DNA of 64,000 nucleotides from positions 1 through 64,000 of the IMG/VR virus record IMGVR_UViG_3300045993_000425. One strand, 5' to 3'. The position numbers and the translations under genes are program-made. Numbering within the stretch: position 1 is the first letter of the stretch; each line of letters begins with the position of its first letter. Shown here one piece after another: positions 36,801 through 43,522 of this stretch. Source of the DNA: a virus. The notes under the pieces are model-generated. The model made no database searches, had not been told where the DNA came from, and worked only from the letters and a program-made list of their open reading frames with translations.

Positions 36801-37570
36801 GGCGGGCTGACGACATACCGGATGGCCCCTGCGTTCACATTTCCCACGGCTCCCGACACCTGTGCGGTCACGGGAACATTCGACACCTCAACATCACCAT
36901 CGAGGATGACAGCGGGCTGGCTAACGCGGTACAGGGCGGAATCGGTTTTGTTGCCTTGGGGGGTCCCGATGACTTGTCCGGCCAGAATCTGTCTGTCTCC
37001 ACCCTGCGCCAGCACAACAGCATCTCCAACCTGATGCTGCTTGGTCGTCCCTGCGGGGATGGTCAAGGCCCAGCTGCCATCACTTTTTTGCGTTCGGCTC
37101 GTGTAGGCCAGAGGCCCCTCGAGGCGAGTGCTGCCACGTCCCAGATAGACACTACCGGAGTTCGGGAATGCCGATGCGTCCGAAAGATAAATCGTCGTCG
37201 AGCCAGATACAGATGTCCCATTTCCAGAATAGATACGGTTCGATACCTTGGTGTATCGTGAGTCAGAGATGGTGATTCGTCCTGTGGCGTATGTCTCCCC
37301 CAGACGGTTGATCCCCTCCTGGCGGCCGATGCGGTCGAGAAATGCCCCCTTCGCCTTGTCGATATTGGAAGCATCGACCAAGTTCATGATATCCATGCTG
37401 TTCTTGGCTTGGCTCTGGGCTACAGCCTCGAGTAGAGCCAGGACGCTGGAGCCAGGCTTGAGGCTTGTCACCCCTGGAGCCAGCCCGCTGGTGTCCAACC
37501 GGGCAAGGTAGTCGTCCACCATGCCGCCAAGAATGTTAGGAAGTGCGCGTGGTTGCGGGATAGAGGCCAT
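30875..37570 (-). CDS. Giant baseplate J-like protein with internal Kelch beta-propeller
   Basis: A 2231-residue protein. The N-terminal 300 residues carry baseplate J features: 'NILGGMVDDYL', 'FLDRIGRQEGI', 'VSGAVGNVNAGAI', and 'AIESDDHYRDRIKAIRG' near 280. The C-terminal 100 residues ('IRRVRVELSVRVKPG' onward) are the usual end domain. Between them are very long beta-rich insertions and, at about residues 1545-1900, a Kelch-type propeller with 'VMIVGGARR', 'VMVSGGING', 'IMALGGHDS', 'LYVIGGYSF', 'ILVVGGCNA' and 'VAYMGGSKG', six or seven blades. Typical J proteins have 300-500 residues. The ATG at 37570 is chosen; an in-frame TTG seven codons earlier lacks a ribosome site. It forms the baseplate ring, with the propeller probably exposed. 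Confidence 0.85.
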   Translation of the reverse strand: MASIPQPRALPNILGGMVDDYLARLDTSGLAPGVTSLKPGSSVLALLEAVAQSQAKNSMDIMNLVDASNIDKAKGAFLDRIGRQEGINRLGETYATGRITISDSRYTKVSNRIYSGNGTSVSGSTTIYLSDASAFPNSGSVYLGRGSTRLEGPLAYTSRTQKSDGSWALTIPAGTTKQHQVGDAVVLAQGGDRQILAGQVIGTPQGNKTDSALYRVSQPAVILDGDVEVSNVPVTAQVSGAVGNVNAGAIRYVVSPPFIGMTCTNPLPVNNGTAIESDDHYRDRIKAIRGNRSKATPGALLANLYGVKSSSEDSVVASARLVERPGSTTTLYIDDGSAYEPKDAGVDQEVLVDQADGGETTFHLAYGRPTAKATLKSSNQPPYRLAEGNQLAILVGGVRYEHTFVAQDFQDITAATAYEVVASINANPTVGFSARTIGGGTGLGLQARQEANDDLELTQPLGVDAASVLGLPGGRYDTLRLYLNDKLLFKDGAAAKLTSLHQSEWAGIHTGDTLTISVDGTDQKTYQFLDKDFAAVSSTYPTVNTFAPLSVWAAVLNNKVAGCTARVEGASLTISSNLGRSDRAAISIDSSSSLVTKGMFSQSSLVSLGMGSDYVLDRQQGIIELSTALAVGDRLTCGSSYTRAYLESSDITTIVAGSSTTFYFALDGTTKSISTSLDGTHTLTLNAGTSNARRITATMTLGATAAYPFGSVQVGDWMFVTSDLFSTDLTTSHRTGCWRVSAVDPLGQWLEFDLTPINGSTITPANVGTAYRYISIYRLTSQPQTVVIPAGTYSPQDICDSISGQLSGGWATTYRESRYRVGTNSHSSEGAISLLAIVGSQTFGLSIGVASNDHIHTPSVTSGNSDIGTPNVMTDVILDGGVTLAGLMGWPYLRQGDHAGLVWAREYFDRLGSNVKDKTQLSGISSLSGTTTTSFQHLREGLLPGSTSTSTSRLFPAGGFRLGPESRLSLTLDKNAQQGSFQINMFRRLVPDPAVTYGSTLKMLDADNLDSIGNPQSLGMAFGSTFDFSNFMLLSRPRCQLDGVVWRTNKFWNGEAGVVRYSSQATAGQATAVSIVAPYDVTILTPTTGVTYSLNIGSMVRVHQTPTSILLMVGLNSMTLSRAVTTGIVTCTFNSYPSGITGHGLIVGQTIYLSPPSGYGFTAGAQVIDSVAGNVVTWVDSSTTAIAAVTDASAFLTLSSGSFDLTHSSTVGPSGRWLAICDQLVPGVSGARRVTAASNLSMTLARHTGDNLVDTSTGGSSWAAPIASSLSVVQANPINRSTLVSQVNALTGSPISGTLVGTDQAFQVEQSDEVSLAQTCQLLEGVLHISSSTYDGSNYTLTTKYPVSSSVQDWANEQYRLVPTTTKNIVDFLSVPSVTGLSLAGGNVAAANQAGKLQIGSEAAGSSGAIQVTGGTANELNLPVKGSAQIVWGPIDYKALISCPAGQDLDEGLSQGMPVAINSTISLPKSTGWTSGTTLAASAGQVTSSQSLWSASGGRNSHVPDFGMQLYFEKVGNFTCLTDVERTTLGFSSPSDVTTIPTGDWLTVLPSDGQWTTQATAVSGSIARFGAAVVRMADGKVMIVGGARRFTSAAPEGAVPVQYSNVDIYDPATKQLTATEAYPITVAWAAATLMLDGRVMVSGGINGSTATAHTYIYNPNAIGTKWASAPDMQGPRARHTLTTLWNGDIMALGGHDSNVIALFMADYTYWEIYQGSSWSYCQATQQLTPGTRDHQTIQVGLDQLYVIGGYSFGATGVVGDVLTSSISLGRKWTAAGSLQKPRMGHSCIQLPSGKILVVGGCNAAGVPMTETEIYDPTTKISRLTTGKLNFAQAYGTALLLANGKVAYMGGSKGAGELFDPATETWSMLTGATNPYSIVLANQDGTIQALGASPNPSDVSPVDITFQKRTFDRSKSGPNLGNQGTFRVVSSSQHCIWIENAESVDENVQANMIFRTYNSVMPGDTLRVSTPKLGASNQNDFTVSTIDFNDRTKVTVSGIGDFSSIALGTSYGLVQVLPSSPGRVIMKVALIAPDPTDPTLVSVYLVPMTPPTFSYYSFQYDNPVHFPAYAITQAAGCILSPLDKLAFPTDLLVGQDSYSYNTGLLAEVNRVVYGDVNDTSSYPGLVAAGQKLDIDAALIRRVRVELSVRVKPGANVKQLIQSAVAKVINGSKGMSIPISSIIDAASRVTGVVSVSMLSPTYNSSNDTLPVKQYESPRILDIDQDVKVVFVGQ

Positions 37571-37599
37571 CTGCCGTCCATTATGTGGCAAGAGAAGGG

Positions 37600-37623
37600 A
37601 GATCGGGCAGAGCTGACCGATCT
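37600..37623. other. Inverted repeat upstream of the baseplate J gene
   Basis: AGATCGG (37600-37606) pairs with CCGATCT (37617-37623) across a 10-base loop. There is no good T-tract on either strand. On the - strand it lies in the leader of the baseplate J gene, just after the interrupting + strand gene. It may be a weak terminator or an mRNA processing/stability hairpin. Confidence 0.4.
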
Positions 37624-37654
37624 TCTCACTTAGATTACGCTCATCTCACACCTG

Positions 37655-37683
37655 TTGACTAAAGACCACAGTGATGGTATCAA
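37655..37683 (+). promoter_or_regulatory. Sigma-70-like promoter of the gene inside the tail operon
   Basis: -35 TTGACT (37655-37660), 17-base spacer, -10 TATCAA (37678-37683). The predicted transcript starts near 37690, leaving a short leader with GAGG before the ATG at 37703. Confidence 0.75.
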
Positions 37684-37702
37684 AGCGTCCACGAGGCAGA
37701 AC

Positions 37703-37996
37703 ATGAAACGACAGACCAGAGTTGCGTGTGTCGGGAAATACCTGGGTGAAGAAATAGTCGTCGATTTGACAGTACGTTTCGGCCAACTGATGTCTCTGTC
37801 GGTCGAACTAGCTGACGACAGAGCCAGAGTCGACGCCACCCTCACCGGCCAAGAAAGCAAGAGCTCACTGGTGACAGATTGTGTCGGTCACTTTGAGATG
37901 CAGTACGAGGAACAACAAGGAGAGCCCCCGACAGAGTTAAGGACTGAAGCCTGGCACCAGTTGTTCCAAGAAGCCTGGTCTAAGGTGCTGCTATAA
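37703..37996 (+). CDS. Moron-like gene of unknown function
   Basis: A 97-residue protein on the opposite strand to the surrounding tail operon, with its own promoter and GAGG seven bases before the ATG. The N-terminus is basic, followed by beta strands ('EEIVVDLTVRFGQLMSLSV') and an acidic helical C-terminus ('ELRTEAWHQLFQEAWSKV'). No family recognised. Its stop abuts the convergent stop of the wedge gene. Independent expression is typical of added 'moron' genes that act on the host or on rival phages; that role is inference. Confidence 0.68.
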   Translation: MKRQTRVACVGKYLGEEIVVDLTVRFGQLMSLSVELADDRARVDATLTGQESKSSLVTDCVGHFEMQYEEQQGEPPTELRTEAWHQLFQEAWSKVLL

Positions 37997-40603
37997 CTAC
38001 CGAGACATGTCGAAAGACACCGGAATCAGGACATCTGAGCCTCTGACACCCAGCTCCAGGCCGACCCTAGCAACAGGACCATCTATTTTGACCGAGGCAG
38101 ACCTGATGCCGGTCAAGTTCTTATTCTGGAATGTGCCCCTGAGCCCAGCCATCAGGTCTTTGGCCGACACATCTGCCAAGCTAGAACCAACCGGAAGGTC
38201 GACACCGAAGCCAGGATGCAGCATCATGGCCCCTCTGGGAGTCGAGAGGGCAATCCTAGTCCACTGGATCAGCGACTCTAGGCCGTAGCAGAACGGCCAG
38301 TTACCATCCGGCTGAATTGCGATGTCGCCACGCTCTGTGAGTGCTCCATCGATGTCCCCAGCCTCGAGGATTTTGGCTAGGTCGGACTCATTCGGGCTAT
38401 AGGGCTGGTTGATCTGGCTAGTGTCGTCGCTAGGGATATAGAGAACCTGCCCAGAGTGGACGGTGTGAGGTGCCCACCACCTTGCTTTGGCGTTCTCTGT
38501 GACCTTCCAGAGGTCCAAGTCAGCGTCCCCATCCAGCGTGACCATCCACATCGAGGGTCCATCCTGGCGAACATTTCTGACAGTCCGCACCTCGACACGC
38601 CTGATGTCCGAGAAGATATGGATCGACTGCCCCAGGACGAGGCTGGAAGCGTCAGCTAGAGCGATCTGATTCCCTCTGCCGTTGATCAGGAGCGAGGCTG
38701 TGGTGCCTGTCTCGTCGATGTAGGGCTGGCGAAGGTCGTTCAGAGCGGCGATCTCAAACCACCTCTGGCTATCTCCCAGGTACTGCTGCGCCATTCGCTC
38801 GAGGGAGCCCCCGTAGGTGTAAGGAACCGCGAACTTGGACTTGGGAACCCTCATGGCGATCTGCGCTTGGTTGGCTACGCCTGCAACGTAGTCAATGGTC
38901 AACTTGGGTGGATTCCTGACTGTCTGGGCTAGGGTAGCCATCTGACCCATGACCTGAGCAGCCTCCATGAGAGCCGCAAGAACCTCTAGGTCTTCGTCCA
39001 TCGGCTCCCTTTGCTGGACGACGGTCGTGGTGGTGGTTGTGTTCGTACCGCTGACGATGGTGTCTCCATGCTGACCCTTGTCCTGGCTAGCTGGTTCGGC
39101 ACCAGGCGACCTCATGCAGGTATTGAAGGTGTCGCTACCGAGCCCCACCTTGGCTGCGTACTTCGCCAGTGTGTCTAAGATCTGCTGCTGGAACTTCCTG
39201 AAGTCCGCAGCTGTCAGCTTACGAACCTCCTTGAGCTCCTCCTCGATCATCTTCTTGACTTTGCTGTTCTGGGGAGCGGTCCTGGCATCGATCATGCTAT
39301 TGATGGCATCCCTGGTAGCTGGGTTCATATTCGCCATGATCTCAGCCGCTGTCGCGCTACCGTTGCCCGCATCATTCCTGGCCTGATCGAGGTCTTCGTT
39401 GATGCTCTGGTCGGTTCCGGTGGTTCCACGCAGGACATCTGGAGGTCCCAGCCCTGGCGGATTGGGCCCAAGCTGACCGAAGTTCTGGTTGCTGGGGGCT
39501 GTTGAGTCCTTCCTGAGGATGGCGGCGAGGCTGTTGGCTGAGTCACCGAAGGAATTGATTCCTTTGTACCATTCCTGCTGAATGACGTTCTTGAAGTCAC
39601 TCAGGGTGGTGACGAAGCCGCCGACATCTTTGATCAGCAAGCCAACCTCTCGGATCGGACCCATTACAGTGCTGTCAAAATCCTGCTCGATGCCTGTGAT
39701 GATGCTGCTCAGGCCCTGAAGGGTGTTATGCAGAGCATTCAGCCGTCCCATGATCTGGCTGAAGATGGATGCATCTCGAGGTTTGGCAGAGCGCCAAGCT
39801 AGTTCTTGTGGCTCCACAGCTCCGATCTTTGAGGGATCGATCCTCTTCCATGCTTGGAATTGTAGCGAGTATCGGTACTCGAAAGGGCTCCCAGCGGACC
39901 TGCTCACTCGAAAAGCCTGAGGGGTCACAAGATAGGCTGCTTGTTCCTTCCAGATCAGCAGAGCGAGGCGTAGATCTCGCCCAGAGGTGGTCTTCTTGAC
40001 TTCAGCGTAGGACTCTAGGTATCGCTGAAGGATGCGGAATTGGGCATAGCCTGATTCTCGCGGGTCGATCTCATTGTCTACGTTGACCTTGAACTCTGGT
40101 CCTAAGACAACCTGACGAGCCGATGCAATGGTTCTGGTGACGGCAGAGATTGTTCCACCAAATAGCCCGCCTAGTTCATGCAGAAGCCCGCCTTGAAGTG
40201 ACTCGCCGCTCTTGCGGAGTGGATGCACACCGAATGTTCCCGAGAATGATATTTGCCTGAATGGGGCTCCTCCGTTTTGTTCAACCACTCCGTCTAGAGT
40301 AGCCGCAACAGAGGAGGCGAACGGCATCGCATTGCTTAGTTCCTCGGGGTTGATCGGGAGCGAAAAGATCGAATCGCTGAATACCGAGTATGAGCCGGGT
40401 CCAGCTTGAAGAACCACTAGTTCATAAGGATAGGACGAGGACCAGTTTCTGAACCCGATGTCTGATGAGACATCATAGCGGGCAGTAGCGGGCACCTTGC
40501 TAGCTAGGTCCGCTAGATTTTGCTCAACGTACCGACTGCTCAACAGTTCGGTCTTACCGTCAGCTGGACCACCCAGAATGTTCGCAATGCCGAGGACGTT
40601 CAT
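37997..40603 (-). CDS. Baseplate protein, LysM domain fused to gp25-like wedge domain
   Basis: An 868-residue protein. The N-terminal 300 residues are beta-rich, similar to tail proteins that link hub and wedge. Helical, Asn/Asp-rich linkers follow. A LysM-like module starts near 591 ('GGSLERMAQQYLGDSQRWFE'). The last 110 residues match gp25/GpW-type wedge proteins, with 'LIQWTRIALSTPRGAMMLHP' and 'GFGVDLPVG'. In many phages LysM (gpX/gp53) and gp25 are separate genes next to baseplate J; here they are one chain. GAGGAA precedes the ATG. Confidence 0.8.
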   Translation of the reverse strand: MNVLGIANILGGPADGKTELLSSRYVEQNLADLASKVPATARYDVSSDIGFRNWSSSYPYELVVLQAGPGSYSVFSDSIFSLPINPEELSNAMPFASSVAATLDGVVEQNGGAPFRQISFSGTFGVHPLRKSGESLQGGLLHELGGLFGGTISAVTRTIASARQVVLGPEFKVNVDNEIDPRESGYAQFRILQRYLESYAEVKKTTSGRDLRLALLIWKEQAAYLVTPQAFRVSRSAGSPFEYRYSLQFQAWKRIDPSKIGAVEPQELAWRSAKPRDASIFSQIMGRLNALHNTLQGLSSIITGIEQDFDSTVMGPIREVGLLIKDVGGFVTTLSDFKNVIQQEWYKGINSFGDSANSLAAILRKDSTAPSNQNFGQLGPNPPGLGPPDVLRGTTGTDQSINEDLDQARNDAGNGSATAAEIMANMNPATRDAINSMIDARTAPQNSKVKKMIEEELKEVRKLTAADFRKFQQQILDTLAKYAAKVGLGSDTFNTCMRSPGAEPASQDKGQHGDTIVSGTNTTTTTTVVQQREPMDEDLEVLAALMEAAQVMGQMATLAQTVRNPPKLTIDYVAGVANQAQIAMRVPKSKFAVPYTYGGSLERMAQQYLGDSQRWFEIAALNDLRQPYIDETGTTASLLINGRGNQIALADASSLVLGQSIHIFSDIRRVEVRTVRNVRQDGPSMWMVTLDGDADLDLWKVTENAKARWWAPHTVHSGQVLYIPSDDTSQINQPYSPNESDLAKILEAGDIDGALTERGDIAIQPDGNWPFCYGLESLIQWTRIALSTPRGAMMLHPGFGVDLPVGSSLADVSAKDLMAGLRGTFQNKNLTGIRSASVKIDGPVARVGLELGVRGSDVLIPVSFDMSR

Positions 40604-40612
40604 ATTTCCTCA

Positions 40613-40828
40613 CTAAGCAATCTTGCCTGGTGCGGTCGTTGCGCCATCTTGGGCAGCTGCGGTTCCAGTGGTTTTGACGGTAATCCCTGGCAGAACCTGG
40701 GCATTCTTGACGATGTGCGCCACGATAGCGTTAGCTAGAGCCTCAAAGGCCTTCCTTCTGTCGTCATTGGGCTGTCCTCCAATGGCTGCCAGCATCTCTT
40801 GGGCTAGCAACTGTGGGTTCATCGGCAT
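40613..40828 (-). CDS. Small baseplate-associated protein
   Basis: A 71-residue protein. It has a helical N-terminus ('PQLLAQEMLAAIGG', 'ALANAIVAHIVKNA') and a Gly/Thr/Ala tail ending 'APGKIA'. Small proteins with this layout occur next to the spike gene in many contractile tails. TAGGAG precedes the ATG. Its role is unknown; the position suggests spike or hub association. Confidence 0.65.
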   Translation of the reverse strand: MPMNPQLLAQEMLAAIGGQPNDDRRKAFEALANAIVAHIVKNAQVLPGITVKTTGTAAAQDGATTAPGKIA

Positions 40829-40837
40829 GGTAGGCTC

Positions 40838-41689
40838 CTACTTGTTCGCCATTACGGTCTGGGATGCGTTCCCGAGGGCACCATAAGGCGTCCCTGTGAA
40901 CGTATCGATGCCGGATGCTAGGACTACACCACCCTGCATAGGCTGTAGATTGTCGGCGCCCAGCTGCACCTTGCCTGCCTCGACCAAGACAGAGGTCGCC
41001 TTGACGGTTACATTCTTTGCGGTCACCACGATTGAGTTGCTAGCTGGGCTGATGAGGATACTGTCGCCATTTTGGTCATCGACCTTGATATCCCCGCTGG
41101 CATCCAGGGTGACCGTGCTGCCCTTGTTGGTCGCCTTGCGCTTACTGTCTGGGGAGCCGTCCAGATTGGTGGCACCTGGGACCTTCAGAACCAATGTCCC
41201 GTTGTCATCGATGTCAACATGGACTCCGTTGAACTCAAAGCTCAGGAATCTTTTCTTGGCCGGATCTGCGGTTGTGACAGCAGGGTGACGGACCCCAGAG
41301 ATAATCACACCTCTGTGCGTCTCTCCATTGACGCAGGCGAACAGGACCATTGAGCCGTCGCCAACAACCTCCTGAGTTGTTGGTGGGATTACCTGAGCTC
41401 GGAGGCTATACCTCATGTAGTCTGCCTGACCACCGAACCAATCTGCTAGGACACACCTATACAAAGTCGAACACTCGATCCCGCGCCGATCTCGGTGGGT
41501 GGCTCTAACCAAGTACTCGTTCTGCGTCTTCGATTCGTTGGTGCTGTCTGTCGGATAGTCTATTCGCTCGATCTCACCAAGGCGCAGCGAGTCATCACCA
41601 GACATGGAAGTATATCCGCTAGTCACCCTGGAGGTGTCGCAAACGCCAAACATTGAGGCAAGAACCGTCCCGTTACTTAGTCTTGTCAT
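40838..41689 (-). CDS. Baseplate spike/hub protein (gp5/gpV-like)
   Basis: A 283-residue protein. An N-terminal OB-like region (about 1-130) with 'MVLFACVNGETHRGVIISGV' is followed by a narrow beta-helical needle rich in short Val/Ile/Thr strands ('NSIVVTAKNVTVKATSVLV'). This layout is that of gpV/gp5 spike proteins that pierce the outer surface. No lysozyme domain is present. It is three bases downstream of the hub gene. Confidence 0.78.
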   Translation of the reverse strand: MTRLSNGTVLASMFGVCDTSRVTSGYTSMSGDDSLRLGEIERIDYPTDSTNESKTQNEYLVRATHRDRRGIECSTLYRCVLADWFGGQADYMRYSLRAQVIPPTTQEVVGDGSMVLFACVNGETHRGVIISGVRHPAVTTADPAKKRFLSFEFNGVHVDIDDNGTLVLKVPGATNLDGSPDSKRKATNKGSTVTLDASGDIKVDDQNGDSILISPASNSIVVTAKNVTVKATSVLVEAGKVQLGADNLQPMQGGVVLASGIDTFTGTPYGALGNASQTVMANK

Positions 41690-41692
41690 TTG

Positions 41693-43519
41693 TTAGTCTC
41701 CGGTCACGTCAGGGATGACTACTTTGGTCGGGTCCAGAGCGGCGAATATGTCGGCTCGGTTGGTCGATGATTGAGGTGGAACCGACACACCATGACTTAA
41801 CTGCAAGGTCGTGCGGAATGATCTTCGACCATCGGGGTTGCATACAGCTTGGTGTGTCACTTGCTCGATGTGAAATACGATGTCGTCAAACTCTAGGTTG
41901 TCGCCAGGTGCGACAGGAGCCTGCAACCCAATACATTCTATCGTTCCGTTAAGCCATAGTTGCTGACCCATAACTAGGTCGCACATCAGGTCGCGCCAGA
42001 CGGTAGGCCCTTTCTGCGCCTCTGCCAGAAGACAATTGATGCTTCTGATGTACGGTCGGATACCATGCCTCTTGACATCAAGGGTGTCGATAATAGGAGG
42101 AGCCCTGACGAAGCTGTTGTAGTCATCCCTAGCCCACAGTCCCTGTGCCGAGATGTAGACCATATTGAATCTGGCTGCATCGCTGCGCCCTATATCGAGT
42201 CCATAGACCATGTCGACAGACAGTTTCCATCTCGGAAGTTCAAGGAAACGGGTCGCGTCAGCATTGGTTGCCGACCTGCCAAAATTGATCTGGTTCTGTG
42301 TAGGGCCGTACATGCTGCTGTTTCCGGTGCCTCCGAATTGCTCCATCGTTTTTGCATCCTGCTGCGCCGCTTTCTGACCTTCGTCTTGGTTGATGTCCAG
42401 CAAGCTCTGAACCATGTCTGAGCTGTATGGTGTCTGTCGCACGACAAAGCTGGGCAGCAACCGACCTGTCTTAGGCTCAGACCGGATGGCTACATACATC
42501 TCATTGATCGGAGGGTTGCAGTACGTTGACAGAGTGTTCCAGACAGTCTGATTGGGCGCCGGAGCGGCCAGCTTAAATTGCCCAATCATATCGGTCAACT
42601 CTGGCTCAAACAGCACCTCGGGGGTGCCCTTAGTCGATTGTTCGTCGCCTCCTGCTTGATTCTGATAGTGCTGGAGCCCGACCTTAACCGACAGCATATC
42701 GGCCCATGTGGGACTCACATTAGTCGGCGTCACACCTAGCCACTTAGCAACATCCTCATGAATCAGGTATCTGGTGTTTGCCGTAGCGGTTACGGTTACG
42801 GACGGCAGCTTGGTCGGCTGTGCCTTCGCCCAAGCCCCATCTCCGAAGATGCATCCAATCAAGGCAGGCAGCACCTTGTTGATGTCGATCCCCGACCCAT
42901 TGGTACTACTCGACCCATTGGTGATTTTCTCGATCTCCAGCCCGAAGTCCTTCAGGTTGGCTAGTTCTACCATCCCTTTCTGCAACTGCGGGTGGTAGTA
43001 CAACAGCGAATCAAACTCTCCAAAGCCGACCGCCTGCATCGAAAACGATGTCGATCTGGTCCCATCTGCCTGCACATGAATGCTCTTACGGAACGAAGAT
43101 ACCTTGCCGATGAACTTTAGGCCTCGGTTGAACTGATTGATCGGTCGCCAGTTCAGCATATCGTCCTCAAGTTGCTTGCCTTCCTGCTCATTGTTGACAA
43201 TACAAGCGACAACCCAATCACCAGGCATGATGAGAGGCAGGTAGTCGATATATGGCACGAGAACAGCCTGAAGATTGGTGACGTGACTATCCTTGGCTGC
43301 CGCTACGGTCAACTGTACGATCTGCTGGCTCAGGATTAGCATGTTTCTGGACTTCATCGCATCCGCATCGTTTGTTGATACTGAGTTGATTTCATCCTTG
43401 GTCTTCGGATCGAATGTCACCTGATTGTCAAAGCGGGCAATTCCGACCACCCAGTAAGGTGACTGATCGATTAGGTCATCGGAAGGGAAGTCGGTTCTGA
43501 GGTTGTAGGTCGGGGCCAT
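41693..43519 (-). CDS. Baseplate hub protein (gp27/gpD-like)
   Basis: A 608-residue protein between tape measure and spike, where the hub gene sits in contractile tails. It is a beta-rich protein with 'VQLTVAAAKDSHVTN', 'IMPGDWVVACIV' and 'GDNLEFDDIVFHIEQVTHQA' near the C-terminus, resembling the tube-like domains of hub proteins. It would connect the tail tube to the spike. The assignment rests on position, size and pattern. Confidence 0.7.
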   Translation of the reverse strand: MAPTYNLRTDFPSDDLIDQSPYWVVGIARFDNQVTFDPKTKDEINSVSTNDADAMKSRNMLILSQQIVQLTVAAAKDSHVTNLQAVLVPYIDYLPLIMPGDWVVACIVNNEQEGKQLEDDMLNWRPINQFNRGLKFIGKVSSFRKSIHVQADGTRSTSFSMQAVGFGEFDSLLYYHPQLQKGMVELANLKDFGLEIEKITNGSSSTNGSGIDINKVLPALIGCIFGDGAWAKAQPTKLPSVTVTATANTRYLIHEDVAKWLGVTPTNVSPTWADMLSVKVGLQHYQNQAGGDEQSTKGTPEVLFEPELTDMIGQFKLAAPAPNQTVWNTLSTYCNPPINEMYVAIRSEPKTGRLLPSFVVRQTPYSSDMVQSLLDINQDEGQKAAQQDAKTMEQFGGTGNSSMYGPTQNQINFGRSATNADATRFLELPRWKLSVDMVYGLDIGRSDAARFNMVYISAQGLWARDDYNSFVRAPPIIDTLDVKRHGIRPYIRSINCLLAEAQKGPTVWRDLMCDLVMGQQLWLNGTIECIGLQAPVAPGDNLEFDDIVFHIEQVTHQAVCNPDGRRSFRTTLQLSHGVSVPPQSSTNRADIFAALDPTKVVIPDVTGD

Positions 43520-43522
43520 GAT

